A stretch of DNA of 64,000 nucleotides from Duganella dendranthematis (GTDB taxonomy: Bacteria; Pseudomonadota; Gammaproteobacteria; Burkholderiales; Burkholderiaceae_D). Each line of letters opens with the position of its first letter. Position 1 is the stretch's first letter. Where the stretch lies: contig NZ_CP051684.1 in the NCBI RefSeq assembly GCF_012849375.1, positions 2,232,001-2,296,000 on the forward strand, read 5' to 3'. A model generated the notes under the pieces. It did not search any database. It had not been told where the DNA came from and was given only the letters and a program-made list of their open reading frames with translations. The translations under genes and the position numbers were made by a program. This document shows, piece by piece, positions 15,680 to 25,579 of the stretch.

Positions 15680-17599
15680 ATGACATCGCCTGCTTCCCCG
15701 AACATTGCCGCCTTTGGCGCCTGGCCTTCGACCATCAGCGCTGCGCGTGTGGCGGCGGGGGCGACGCCGCTGTCGTCGCTAATGCTGGGCGGGGCCGATG
15801 GCAGTGATATCTTCTGGCTGGCCGGCCGCGCGGCGGAGGCCGGCCGCAACACGCTGCTGCGCTACCACGGCGCCACCAGCGAAGAATTGACGCTGGCGCC
15901 GTTCAATGTACGCTCGCGGGTGCATGAATATGGCGGCGGGGCGTATGCGGTAGAGGGCGAGACGGTGTACTTCTCGCACTTTAAGGATAACTGCGTCTAT
16001 AGCGTTATTCCTGGCGACGCACCGGTGGCGGTAACGCAGGCCGGCAAGCAGCGCTTTGCCGATTTTGTGGTCGACCGCGCGCGCAATCGGCTGATCGGCG
16101 TGCGCGAGCTGCATGGCGACGATGAACATGCTCAGCCGACCAATACGATCTGCGCGATCGACATCGCCGGCGGCGTCGAGACTGTGCTGGTGCACGGTGC
16201 GGACTTTTATTCGTCGCCACGCCTGTCGCCTGACGGCCGTTCGCTGGTCTGGCTAAGCTGGGACCATCCGCGCATGCCGTGGCAAGGCACCACGCTATGG
16301 CTGGCCGATATCAACGCCGACGGCACGCTGGCCACGCCCAAACGCATCGCTGGCGGCGAAGAGGAATCCATCTGCCAGCCCGAATGGTCGCCCGACAATC
16401 TGCTGCACTTCGTCTCCGACCGCAGCGGATGGTGGAATCTGTACCGACTGTGCGCCGACCGCGTGCGCATCGAAGGCCTGTGCCCGATGGAAGCCGAATT
16501 CGCCTCCCCGCACTGGACCTTCGGTAACAGCATGTACGGCTTCCGCTCGGCCGGCGAAATCATTTGCACCTACATCGACAAGGGCGTGAGCCGCCTGGCG
16601 CGCCTGCTGCCGGGCAGCGGCAAGCTGGAAGCCATCGCCAATCCGTACGAGGAAATCCGCGAACTGCGCGTCGGTCCCGGCTACATCGCCATGCTGGCAG
16701 GCGGCCCGACCATCCCGATGGAACTGGCGCGCATCGACTTCACCGAGGAAGGCGTCGAAATCCTGGCACAGTCGATTGACGACCTGCCGGAGGAAGCCAA
16801 CCTGTCCGTCCCGACCAGCATCAGCTATCCGAGCGCCAACGGCCGTACCGCCCACGCCTTCTACTACCCGCCGCGCAACCAGGACGTGCAGGCGCCTGCA
16901 GGCAGCAAGCCGCCGGTGATCGTCATCAGTCATGGCGGCCCGACCGGCATGACCGTCAATACGCTCAACCTGAAGACCCAGTTCTGGACCAGCCGTGGTT
17001 TCGGCGTGCTGGATGTGAACTACGGCGGCAGCACCGGCTTTGGCCGCGCCTACCGCGACCTGCTCAAGGGTCAGTGGGGCGTCGTCGACGTGGAAGACTG
17101 TGTGGCCGGCGCCCAGGCGCTGGTGGAGCGCGGCCTGGCGGACGGTGAACGCCTGATCATCCGTGGCGGCAGCGCCGGCGGCCTGACCACGCTGTGCGCG
17201 CTGACCTTCCACGACGTCTTCAAGGCCGGCGCCAGCTACTACGGCGTCTCCGACCTGAAAGGCCTGGATCAGGATTCGCACAAGTTCGAGTCGCATTACA
17301 ATGAATACCTGATCGCGCCGAAAGCGCAGGCCGATGCGATCTACGCCCAACGCTCGCCGATCAACCACACCGACAAGCTGTCACGCCCGATGATCTTCTT
17401 CCAGGGCCTGGACGACAAGGTGGTGCCGCCGCAGCAATCGGAAATGATGGTCGACGCGCTGAAAAAGCGTGGCATCCCGGTCGAATACGTGCCGCTGGAA
17501 GGCGAAGGCCATGGCTTCCGCAAAGCCGAAAACATTATCCGCACGCTGGAAGCGGAGCTGGACTTCTATCAAAACATCTTTAAGCTGAATCACGCATGA
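15680..17599 (+). CDS. S9 family prolyl oligopeptidase-like peptidase
   Basis: A 639-residue two-domain serine peptidase: an N-terminal beta-propeller (WD-like blades such as LSPDGRSLVWLSWDHPRMPW and CQPEWSPDN) and a C-terminal alpha/beta hydrolase. The catalytic Ser is in RGGSAGG (about 498), the Asp in FQGLDDKVVPP (about 578), the His in GEGHGFRKAEN (about 611). No signal peptide, so it is cytosolic, acting on short peptides. GGAG lies 6 bases before ATG 15680. Its stop overlaps the start of the SNF2 gene by four bases (ATGA), implying coupled translation. Confidence 0.92.
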   Translation: MTSPASPNIAAFGAWPSTISAARVAAGATPLSSLMLGGADGSDIFWLAGRAAEAGRNTLLRYHGATSEELTLAPFNVRSRVHEYGGGAYAVEGETVYFSHFKDNCVYSVIPGDAPVAVTQAGKQRFADFVVDRARNRLIGVRELHGDDEHAQPTNTICAIDIAGGVETVLVHGADFYSSPRLSPDGRSLVWLSWDHPRMPWQGTTLWLADINADGTLATPKRIAGGEEESICQPEWSPDNLLHFVSDRSGWWNLYRLCADRVRIEGLCPMEAEFASPHWTFGNSMYGFRSAGEIICTYIDKGVSRLARLLPGSGKLEAIANPYEEIRELRVGPGYIAMLAGGPTIPMELARIDFTEEGVEILAQSIDDLPEEANLSVPTSISYPSANGRTAHAFYYPPRNQDVQAPAGSKPPVIVISHGGPTGMTVNTLNLKTQFWTSRGFGVLDVNYGGSTGFGRAYRDLLKGQWGVVDVEDCVAGAQALVERGLADGERLIIRGGSAGGLTTLCALTFHDVFKAGASYYGVSDLKGLDQDSHKFESHYNEYLIAPKAQADAIYAQRSPINHTDKLSRPMIFFQGLDDKVVPPQQSEMMVDALKKRGIPVEYVPLEGEGHGFRKAENIIRTLEAELDFYQNIFKLNHA

Positions 17600-20500
17600 C
17601 CGATCCCAAGCTGCTCGTCGAATTCGATGCGCTGCCATTTAACGAAAAAGCCATCCTCGCCCTGCTCGCCCTGATCGGCGAGCCGACGGGACGCACCGCC
17701 ATCCTCGATCACCTGAACCATGCGCGCATCGAGCAGGATAACGACGGCAATCTGTACACCGTAGCTACGCTGGACGACTCCATGTCGCGGCTGGAGCGGC
17801 TGGCTTTCATCAGCGTGGTGACGGGACGCGGCTTTATCTGCAATCCCAAGCTGCGCTGGCCGGCGATCCGCTCCGCCATCGGCACCCACGCGCTGGAAGA
17901 CCTATGCGCCGCCTACGCGGAGCTGGTGCCGATGCGCCAGACCTGGAACAGCATGGAGCCGCGCAGCTACCGCGCCGGCATGGCGCGCCTGCGCATGGGC
18001 CTTCTGCGTGGCCACGGCCCGCAACAGGTCCAGCAGGTGCTGGCGTTCTGCTTGGGCAGCTACGAGGCGGCGCAGCTGCATCCGATCGTCGATATCTTCG
18101 GCCGCCCATTCGAGCCGGGCATGCTCGCGCTGGTCCACCCGCTGTTGCAAGACGATGTGCTGGCGGTTCTGCTGCAAAACGCCCAGCATGAACCGCCCAC
18201 CGCGCCGGCCATCCGCGAATTCTGCGACATGCATATGCAGCGCCGTCACGGCGACGTCAACGCCGAACTGCGCATGGCGATGGCGGAAGACGCGCTGCTG
18301 TGCGGCCGCCTGGACGACGCCAAGCGCTATCTGGAACGCACGGTGGGGCCGCAAAGCCAGTACCTCGCCAGCGTGGTGGTGCTGCTGCGCGGCGCCGCCA
18401 GCGCCGCCATCATCGGCTTTGACGCCGCGCTGAAAGCCCTGCGCCGCGATACCGGCAAACGCAAGCAGCTGTTCACCGGCATGGGCGCGCAGCTGTACCT
18501 GTTGTCGGCACTGCGCAGCGCCGACGCCAAACACCTGAAGGCGGCCGAAGCCTACCTGGAAATCGCCGTCAAGCTGCCGAGAAATCACGACAGCGCGGTG
18601 CACCAGCAGATCGACATGCTGCGCCAGATCCGCGCCGGCGTCATGCAGGTGGACGCGGTGTCTGCGCTGCCGTGGGAACCGTCGCTGCAAACCCAGATGT
18701 TCCAGTACCTGCTGTACTTCTGGCTGTCGCTGCCGCAACTGCAGGAGCGCAAGGAGCAGTTGCAGGAAATGGTGAAGAACGCCGAACGCGCCGGTTATAT
18801 GTTCATCGCCAGCCAGGGCGCCGCGCTGCTGGGCCAGATGGGCGACGCCGCGATGCAGACGCACGCGCAAGCCTTGCGTTCGCGCTTCGGCTTCCCGGAC
18901 CTGAGCACCTGGTTCGAGCGGCAGGAAGGCTGGCAGCGCCAGCTCACCGCGCTGATCAACCTGCACCAGCCGACTGCCCCTGATGCGGCGGGCAGTTCAC
19001 GCCTGGTCTGGTTGCTGACCTACGATCCGCGCCACGGCCTGACCGACATCGCGCCGGTGGAGCAGAAACGCGATGCACGCGGCCTGTGGAGCAAGGGCCG
19101 CGCCGTGGGCCTGAAGCGTCTGCGCTTCGAGTCCGAGCAGTTCGACTTTCTGACGCCGCAGGATATCCGCGCGGCGGAGGCCATTACGGTGGCGCATCGC
19201 GGCTACCAGTCCACTGGCCTGACTTACGAGATCGACCCGCAGCGTGCCGCGCCGATGCTGGTGAATCACCCGCTGTTGTACTGGTCCGACCTGCCGGACA
19301 TGCGGGTGGAGATGCTGTCCGGCGAACCGGAGCTGCTGGTCAAGCGCAGCCCCGGCAACCTGGAATTGCGCTTGCAGCCACCGATCCCGGACGACAACTC
19401 CTCGGTGGTCATCACCCGCGAGACGCCAACGCGCCTGCGCGTGGTCAGCATCCTTGATGAGCACCGTAAGATCGCCTCCATCGTCGGCGATGCGCTCAAC
19501 GTGCCGTCGCATGCGGAGCAGCAGGTGCTGTCGGCCATCAGCGCCATCTCGTCGCTGGTGACGGTGCAGTCGGACATCGGCGGCGCCGCGCCGGACATGG
19601 AGCAGATGGACGCGGACATGCGCCTGCATCTGCACCTGCTGCCCTACCAGCACGGCCTGAAGATGCAGATCCTGGTGCGCCCGCTGGTCAACGGCGCCTA
19701 CTACAAGCCGGGCGACGGCGCCGACAGCGTACTCGCCGACATCGGCGGCAAGCCGGTACAAGCGCGCCGCCAGCTGATCGACGAACGCGATGCCGAGCGC
19801 GACCTGATCGCCAAATGTCCGGTGCTGGAATCGGCCGAGCAGGAACATGGCGAGTGGCTGCTGGGCCAACCGGCCCTGTGCCTGCAACTGCTGGTGGAAT
19901 TGCAGGCGCTGGACCCGGCCAGCATCGTCATCGCCTGGCCGGAGGGCGAGAGCTTCCGCGTCACCAACAAGGTCGAGACCAAGCAACTGCGCCTGGCCAT
20001 CAAGAGCAACAAGGACTGGTTTGCCGCCAGCGGCGAACTGCAGGTGGACGAGGGCAAGGTCATCGACCTGCGCACGCTGCTTGAGATGATGGAGAAGAGC
20101 CACGGCCGCTTCGTCGAATTGGGCGAAAACCGCTACCTGGCGCTGACCGAGGAACTGCATCGCCGCCTGCAGGAAGTATCGGCTTACGGCGAGCTTACCG
20201 CCGACGGCGTGCGCCTGCATCCGCTGGCGTCGTTCGCGCTGGAGGAACTGGCCGACGATGTCGGCGGGCTCAAAGCCGACAAGCTGTGGAAAGCGCATCT
20301 GTCGCGCATGCAGGAACAGACCATCTTCGAGCCGCAGCTGCCAAGTACCTTGCAGGCGGAATTACGCGACTATCAGCTGGAAGGCTACAACTGGCTGTCG
20401 CGCCTTGCCCATTGGGGCGTGGGCGCCTGCTTGGCCGACGATATGGGGCTTGGCAAAACGCTGCAGGCACTGGCGCTGATGCTGTCGCGCGCGCCGCAAG

Positions 20501-21753
20501 GCCCGACGCTGGTAATCGCGCCGACTTCTGTCTGCATGAACTGGATGAGCGAAGCCGCGCGCTTCGCGCCGACGCTGAACGTGCAATTGTTCGGCGCCGG
20601 CGATCGCGCGGAGCAGCTGAACAATCTGCACGCTTACGACGTGGTGGTGACCAGCTACGGCCTGCTGCAACTGGAGTCGGCGCTGTTTGCCGGCGTGCAG
20701 TGGAATACCATCGTGCTGGATGAAGCGCAGGCCATCAAGAACGCCGCCACCAAGCGCTCCGCCGCCGTGATGGCGCTCAAGGGCGAGTTCCGCATCGCCG
20801 TCACCGGCACGCCGCTGGAAAATCATCTGGGCGAGTTGTGGAACCTGTTCCGCTTCATCAATCCCGGCCTGTTGGGCAGCATCGAACAATTCAACCTGCG
20901 CTTCGCCGCGCCGATCGAGAAACCGCAAGACCATCGCGCCGAACTGGGTGCGCGCAAGCGCCTGCGCCATTTGATCCAGCCCTTCATCCTGCGCCGCACC
21001 AAGTCGCAGGTACTGACCGAGCTACCGTCGCGCACCGAGATCACGCTGGAAGTCGACCTGTCGGCCGACGAGACGGCGCTGTACGAATCGCTGCGCCGCG
21101 CCGCGCTGGAGAATCTGGAAAAGGTCGAAGGACCGGCCGAGAAGAAATCGATCCAGATCCTGGCCGAGATCATGAAGCTGCGCCGGGCCTGCTGCAATCC
21201 GAATCTGATTGCGCCGGAACTGGGACTGGCCAGCAGCAAGCTGGCCGCTTTCGCGCATCTACTGGAAGGCCTGCTGGAGAACAAGCACAAGGTGCTGGTA
21301 TTCAGCCAGTTCGTCGACCATCTGGCGCTGATCCGTGCGCATCTGGATGAACAAGGTGTCAGCTATCAGTACCTCGATGGCTCGACCTCGATGGCCGATC
21401 GCAAGAAGCGCGTGGATGCCTTCCAGGCCGGCGTCGGCGATGTGTTCCTGATCTCGCTGAAGGCGGGCGGGGTCGGCATCAACCTGACGGCGGCCGACTA
21501 CGTGATCCATATGGACCCGTGGTGGAATCCGGCGGTGGAAGACCAGGCCTCGGATCGCGCGCACCGCATGGGCCAGCTGCGGCCGGTGACCATCTATCGC
21601 CTGGTGGCGCGGCACACCATCGAGGAAGGCATCGTCGACCTGCACCAGCACAAGCGCGACCTGGCCGACAGCCTGCTGGAGGGCAGCGATGTCAGCGGCC
21701 GCATGTCGTCGTCCGAGATGTTGGCGATGCTGCAAGAGGGCTTGAAAAAGTAA
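17596..21753 (+). CDS. Large SNF2-family DEAD/DEAH-like ATPase (1385 aa)
   Basis: The last third (from about 915) is a SNF2/Swi2 ATPase: LRDYQLEGYNWLSRLA, DDMGLGKT (about 948), VLDEAQAIKN (about 1041), TGTPLENHLGELWNLF, FSQFVDHLALI, and SDRAHRMGQLRPV (about 1320). The first 900 residues are unusual. An N-terminal winged-helix-like segment (1-120) precedes a largely helical, TPR-like stretch (to about 450) and a beta-rich middle part resembling the region before SNF2 motors in bacterial HepA-like proteins. It should translocate on double-stranded DNA or nucleoprotein; its role is unknown. It is coupled to the S9 peptidase by an ATGA overlap. A second, shorter SNF2 protein is encoded at 50.5-53.6 kb. 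Confidence 0.88.
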   Translation: MTDPKLLVEFDALPFNEKAILALLALIGEPTGRTAILDHLNHARIEQDNDGNLYTVATLDDSMSRLERLAFISVVTGRGFICNPKLRWPAIRSAIGTHALEDLCAAYAELVPMRQTWNSMEPRSYRAGMARLRMGLLRGHGPQQVQQVLAFCLGSYEAAQLHPIVDIFGRPFEPGMLALVHPLLQDDVLAVLLQNAQHEPPTAPAIREFCDMHMQRRHGDVNAELRMAMAEDALLCGRLDDAKRYLERTVGPQSQYLASVVVLLRGAASAAIIGFDAALKALRRDTGKRKQLFTGMGAQLYLLSALRSADAKHLKAAEAYLEIAVKLPRNHDSAVHQQIDMLRQIRAGVMQVDAVSALPWEPSLQTQMFQYLLYFWLSLPQLQERKEQLQEMVKNAERAGYMFIASQGAALLGQMGDAAMQTHAQALRSRFGFPDLSTWFERQEGWQRQLTALINLHQPTAPDAAGSSRLVWLLTYDPRHGLTDIAPVEQKRDARGLWSKGRAVGLKRLRFESEQFDFLTPQDIRAAEAITVAHRGYQSTGLTYEIDPQRAAPMLVNHPLLYWSDLPDMRVEMLSGEPELLVKRSPGNLELRLQPPIPDDNSSVVITRETPTRLRVVSILDEHRKIASIVGDALNVPSHAEQQVLSAISAISSLVTVQSDIGGAAPDMEQMDADMRLHLHLLPYQHGLKMQILVRPLVNGAYYKPGDGADSVLADIGGKPVQARRQLIDERDAERDLIAKCPVLESAEQEHGEWLLGQPALCLQLLVELQALDPASIVIAWPEGESFRVTNKVETKQLRLAIKSNKDWFAASGELQVDEGKVIDLRTLLEMMEKSHGRFVELGENRYLALTEELHRRLQEVSAYGELTADGVRLHPLASFALEELADDVGGLKADKLWKAHLSRMQEQTIFEPQLPSTLQAELRDYQLEGYNWLSRLAHWGVGACLADDMGLGKTLQALALMLSRAPQGPTLVIAPTSVCMNWMSEAARFAPTLNVQLFGAGDRAEQLNNLHAYDVVVTSYGLLQLESALFAGVQWNTIVLDEAQAIKNAATKRSAAVMALKGEFRIAVTGTPLENHLGELWNLFRFINPGLLGSIEQFNLRFAAPIEKPQDHRAELGARKRLRHLIQPFILRRTKSQVLTELPSRTEITLEVDLSADETALYESLRRAALENLEKVEGPAEKKSIQILAEIMKLRRACCNPNLIAPELGLASSKLAAFAHLLEGLLENKHKVLVFSQFVDHLALIRAHLDEQGVSYQYLDGSTSMADRKKRVDAFQAGVGDVFLISLKAGGVGINLTAADYVIHMDPWWNPAVEDQASDRAHRMGQLRPVTIYRLVARHTIEEGIVDLHQHKRDLADSLLEGSDVSGRMSSSEMLAMLQEGLKK

Positions 21754-21826
21754 TTCGACTTGTATCGTACGCTCTCAAGCGGCCAGATTAGTGATAATCT
21801 CCTCCGCTTCAGATACAAGGCTGCAT

Positions 21827-23752
21827 ATGATGATTAAGACAAGATTCGCACTGGCTGCGTTGATGGCGGCTCTGGCCGCCGCGCCAGCCGGCGCCGCTAC
21901 CCACCACAAAGCCACACCGGCCAAGAAAAGCAACGCCAAGGCCAGCAGCAGTTCCAGCAAGGCCAAACACACCAGCAAATCCACCAAGGGCAAGGCTGCC
22001 GCCAAGTCGTCCGGCAAGGCCCGCGCTGGCGCAGCCGTTGCAGCAGCGGCCGCCGTGCCGGCGCTGAAGGTATCGTCCGAACGCTGGGCCGACCGCCAGT
22101 TCGACAACCTGAGCAACCAGTTCCTCAACGCGCTGTGGCGCATCGATTCGGAAAGCGCGATCTACGCCGGCAAGTACGATACCGCCGCCGTGCTGACCGT
22201 GCCGACCAAGGAAGAGCAAGCCAAGGAACTGGCCTTCATCGGCGACTGGCTGCAACGCTTTGGCGCCATCAAGGTAGCGCAACTGTCACCCAAGCAGCGT
22301 ACCGATCTGGCGCTGCTGGTCAACAAGCTGGAAGGCGACCGCTGGCGCCTGACCACGCTGCGCGAGTGGGAGTGGAATCCGGCCAGCTACAACGTCGCCG
22401 GTCCGATCGACCTGGTGCTGAACACTGAATACGCGGCCCAGCCGCAGCGCCTGCGCACGCTGCTCAAGCGCATCGCCAGCATTCCGGCCTACTACGATGC
22501 GGCGCGCGCCAACATCGTCAATCCAACCCGTGAACATACGCGCCTGGCGATCGCCCAGGCGCCCGGCGTGCAGTCGCTGCTGACCGAGGTGAACAAGGTG
22601 GCGCAGGCGTCGATCCTGACGCCGGTGGAGAAGCAGCAGTACGCGCAGCGGATCGACGCCGCGCTGACGGCGGTCGACAACTACGTGGCCTTCCTGCAAG
22701 AGAAGGACAAGTTGATGGACACCAAGGGCCGTCGCACCTTCCGCCTCGGCAAGGAACTGTATGAGCAGAAGTTTGCCTACGACATTCAGTCCGGCAGCAC
22801 GGCCGAGCAGACCTATCAGAAAGCGCTGGCGGCGCGCGAAGAACTGCTGGCGAATATGGATAAGCTGTCGGATGAGCTGTGGGACAAGACCATGGGCAGC
22901 ACCGCCAAGCCGGCAGACCGCTTTGCCAAGATCGGCATGGTGATCGACAAGCTATCGGCCCGCCATGTGGCGCGCGAGGATTTCGTCAACGAGATCAAGC
23001 GCCAGATTCCGGCGTTGCAGGAATACGTGATCAGCCATAACCTGCTGACGCTGGACCCGAACAAGCAGCTGGAAGTACGCGCCACGCCGGCCTATGCGGC
23101 AGGTGTCGCCGGCGCCAGCATCGATGCGCCAGGACCGTATCGCCCGCAGGACCGCACCTTCTACAATGTCACGCCGCTGGATGGCGCCACGCCGGAAGCG
23201 GCCGAGAGCAGCCTGCGCGAGTACAACTACTGGATCTTGCAGATCCTGAATATCCACGAGGCGATTCCGGGCCATTACGCGCAGCTGGTGTATGCCAACC
23301 GTTCGCCATCGATCGTGAAGTCGATCTTCGGCAATGGCGCGATGGTGGAAGGCTGGGCGGTGTACGGCGAACGCATGATGCTGGAGTCCGGCTACGGCGA
23401 CAATGCGCCGGAGATGTGGCTGATGTGGTCGAAGTGGAATCTGCGCAGCGTGACCAATACGATTCTCGATTACAGCGTGCATGTGCTGGGCATGACAGAA
23501 GAGCAGGCCATCGATCTGCTGACGCGCCAGGCGTTCCAGACGCGCAGCGAGGCGGTGGAGAAATGGCATCGGGTGCAGGTGTCGTCGGTGCAGCTGACCA
23601 GCTACTTCAGCGGCTACAGCGAGATCATGGAGTTGCGCGAGCAGCGCAAGCAGCAGCAGGGCGCCAGCTTCAACCTGAAGCAGTTCCACGAGCAATTCCT
23701 CAGCTACGGCAGCGCGCCGGTACGGGTGATCAAGGGATTGATGATGCAGTAG
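21827..23752 (+). CDS. DUF885 family secreted protein (HEAIPGH metalloprotease-like)
   Basis: A 641-residue exported protein. The signal peptide ends near AAPAGAA, followed by about 50 residues of low complexity rich in Ala, Lys and Ser. The remainder is DUF885: LREWEWNPASYN, ARANIVNPTREHTRLAI, then the HExxH-like NIHEAIPGHYAQLVYAN, and MVEGWAVYGERMMLESGYGD, where the Glu is a likely third zinc ligand. DUF885 proteins are thought to be zinc peptidases. ATG 21827 was chosen as AAGG lies 6 bases upstream; a GTG at 21791 would spoil the signal peptide. The cationic linker may bind the cell envelope. Confidence 0.87.
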   Translation: MMIKTRFALAALMAALAAAPAGAATHHKATPAKKSNAKASSSSSKAKHTSKSTKGKAAAKSSGKARAGAAVAAAAAVPALKVSSERWADRQFDNLSNQFLNALWRIDSESAIYAGKYDTAAVLTVPTKEEQAKELAFIGDWLQRFGAIKVAQLSPKQRTDLALLVNKLEGDRWRLTTLREWEWNPASYNVAGPIDLVLNTEYAAQPQRLRTLLKRIASIPAYYDAARANIVNPTREHTRLAIAQAPGVQSLLTEVNKVAQASILTPVEKQQYAQRIDAALTAVDNYVAFLQEKDKLMDTKGRRTFRLGKELYEQKFAYDIQSGSTAEQTYQKALAAREELLANMDKLSDELWDKTMGSTAKPADRFAKIGMVIDKLSARHVAREDFVNEIKRQIPALQEYVISHNLLTLDPNKQLEVRATPAYAAGVAGASIDAPGPYRPQDRTFYNVTPLDGATPEAAESSLREYNYWILQILNIHEAIPGHYAQLVYANRSPSIVKSIFGNGAMVEGWAVYGERMMLESGYGDNAPEMWLMWSKWNLRSVTNTILDYSVHVLGMTEEQAIDLLTRQAFQTRSEAVEKWHRVQVSSVQLTSYFSGYSEIMELREQRKQQQGASFNLKQFHEQFLSYGSAPVRVIKGLMMQ

Positions 23753-23849
23753 TCCTGCGTTCGCTCAAATAGATGGGCAGGTGATTCGATACGATGGGGA
23801 ACGGCTGTGCGTCAGCCGTTTTCTGCTACGATCAAATCGGGGAGGTATC

Positions 23850-24278
23850 ATGAATATGCCTATCAAATTCGACACCCTTGAATACACCAGAAGCCTGATT
23901 GAAGCCGGCATCCCGGCGGCGCAGGCCGAAGCACAAGCCCTGGCGCTCCGTCAGGCAATGGCGGAAGCAACCGTCTCGCCCAGCGAGATGGTGCTGCTGC
24001 GAACCGATATGATCGCGCGAATAGAAATGTTACGTGCGGATATCTATGCCAAGCTTGAAGCGCTGGAAGAACGCTTTAACGCTAAGCTTGACGATCTGAG
24101 GAAAGAATTCAACGCCAAGCTCGAGGCTCTGGAGCAGCGGTTTGATGCCAAGCTGGCAGCGCTGGAGCAACGTTTAAAAGCCAGATTCGTCACGATGTAC
24201 TGGCTGTTCGGCGTGTCATTGACTTTGCATGCCGTCACGATCGGCATGCTGATGCGCTTGTTTGAACGGCTGCCTTAG
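23850..24278 (+). CDS. Small coiled-coil protein with C-terminal membrane anchor (DUF1640-like)
   Basis: A 142-residue protein with a DUF1640/CCDC90-like N terminus (FDTLEYTRSLIEAGIPAAQA) where the coiled coil is followed by a single C-terminal transmembrane helix (MYWLFGVSLTLHAVTIGML). Residues about 67-110 are four consecutive 11-residue units of the type AKLEALEQRF, encoded by 33-base DNA repeats. GGGGAGG precedes ATG 23850. Such proteins are often multicopy in proteobacterial genomes. No function is known. It converges on tatC with only one base between stops. Confidence 0.75.
   Translation: MNMPIKFDTLEYTRSLIEAGIPAAQAEAQALALRQAMAEATVSPSEMVLLRTDMIARIEMLRADIYAKLEALEERFNAKLDDLRKEFNAKLEALEQRFDAKLAALEQRLKARFVTMYWLFGVSLTLHAVTIGMLMRLFERLP
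24048..24179 (+). repeat. Four 33-base in-frame tandem repeats
   Basis: Units start at 24048, 24081, 24114 and 24147, each beginning GC(C/T)AAGCT. They encode hendecads A-K-L-x-x-L-x-x-x-(F/L)-x, giving a long right-handed or mixed coiled coil. Unit number could vary between strains. Confidence 0.8.
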
Positions 24279-24279
24279 A

Positions 24280-25035
24280 TCAGGCTTTTTCTTCCGGCGC
24301 CGTCGACATGCGGACGAACAGCGGCGCCACCAGCAGGCCCAGCTCGAACAGCAGGCACATCGGAATGGCCAGCGAGAACATCGACACCGCATCCGGCGGC
24401 GTCACAATCGCCGCGATCACAAACGCGCCGACAATCGCATACGGACGAATCTCCTTCAGCTTGGCCACCGACACCAGGCCCATGCGCACCAGGATCACCA
24501 CCACCACCGGCACCTCGAAGGTCGCGCCAAACGCCAGGCACATCGACATCACGAAATCCAGGTAGTTTTCAATATCCGGCGTGACCGCAATCGACTGCGG
24601 CGAAAACTCGGCAATGAACTGGAACACCCGGCCGAACACCAGGAAGTAGCAGAACGCCACGCCCGACATGAACAGCACCGACGACGAAATCACCAGCGGC
24701 GCAATCAGCCGCTTCTCATGCGCATACAGGCCCGGCGCCACAAACGCCCACAGCTGATATAGCACCCACGGCAGCGAAAGGATGATGGAAATCACCAGCG
24801 TCACCTTCATCGGCACCAGGAACGGCGAAATCACGCCGGTCGCAATCATCTTCGAGCCCACCGGCAGCGACCGGATCATCGGCTCGGCGATGATGTCGTA
24901 GATGTGCGAAGGGCCCGGCCAGATCATCAGCCCGATGCAGACCAGCGCAATGCCGATCGAGGCCTTGACCAAACGATCCCGCAGTTCGATCAGGTGAGAG
25001 ATAAAGGTCTCTTCGCCCTGGGTAGGTGTAGTCAT
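24280..25035 (-). CDS. tatC: Sec-independent protein translocase TatC
   Basis: A 251-residue TatC with six predicted membrane helices. The family markers are FISHLIELRDRL at the N terminus, the SPFLVPMKVT region after helix 1, LPWVLYQLWAFVAPGLY, and FGATFEVPVVVVIL. TatC with TatB recognises the twin-arginine signal peptide. It is the last gene of tatABC and ends next to the coiled-coil gene on the other strand. The tatB stop is immediately upstream of ATG 25035. Confidence 0.95.
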   Translation of the reverse strand: MTTPTQGEETFISHLIELRDRLVKASIGIALVCIGLMIWPGPSHIYDIIAEPMIRSLPVGSKMIATGVISPFLVPMKVTLVISIILSLPWVLYQLWAFVAPGLYAHEKRLIAPLVISSSVLFMSGVAFCYFLVFGRVFQFIAEFSPQSIAVTPDIENYLDFVMSMCLAFGATFEVPVVVVILVRMGLVSVAKLKEIRPYAIVGAFVIAAIVTPPDAVSMFSLAIPMCLLFELGLLVAPLFVRMSTAPEEKA

Positions 25036-25566
25036 TTAATAGAAGGAGCTGTTGGTAGGGCCGCGTGGACGGAAGCGGGCCACCCGCGCCGCGCCCGAGG
25101 TCACGTGCTGCTTGCCGCCATTGCGCTGCTTGTACCAGTTGGGAATGGCCGAGTTGCGCACCAGCTTCTTGCGGCGGAACTCGCGCGCCTTGCGTGCCAG
25201 GTCGTCCGTGGTCACGCTGCCGAAGGCGTTCGTGCCGTACGACGCGTTATTGTCGGCAAACGACGTCGACTCCAGCGCCTGCGTATCACGGAAAGCATTC
25301 TCGACCTCCGTCATATTCTGCGCAATCGAGTTTTCCACATCCGTCTTGACGGCGTGGGCGGCGTCTTGCACTTCCTTTTGCAGGTTGCGCAATTCTTCCA
25401 GTTCGATTTCGCGCGTGACTTCCGACTTGACGTCGTTCAGGTAGCGCTGCGCGCGGCCATACAGCGTCCCGGCCATGCGCGCCACCTTGGGCAGCTTTTC
25501 GGGACCGATGACGACCAGCGCAATCACGCCGATGACAGCAAGTTTGGTAAGACCGAGATCGATCAT
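25036..25566 (-). CDS. tatB: Sec-independent protein translocase TatB
   Basis: A 176-residue TatB: a single N-terminal membrane helix (MIDLGLTKLAVIGVIALVVI), the GPEKLPKVARMAG hinge, and a long amphipathic helix rich in Glu and Lys (EVTREIELEELRNLQKEV). The C-terminal region is variable, as usual, and ends in a basic stretch. TatB bridges TatC and the substrate. It sits between tatA and tatC, thirteen bases after tatA. Confidence 0.93.
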   Translation of the reverse strand: MIDLGLTKLAVIGVIALVVIGPEKLPKVARMAGTLYGRAQRYLNDVKSEVTREIELEELRNLQKEVQDAAHAVKTDVENSIAQNMTEVENAFRDTQALESTSFADNNASYGTNAFGSVTTDDLARKAREFRRKKLVRNSAIPNWYKQRNGGKQHVTSGAARVARFRPRGPTNSSFY

Positions 25567-25579
25567 AAGAAGGCGCTAC

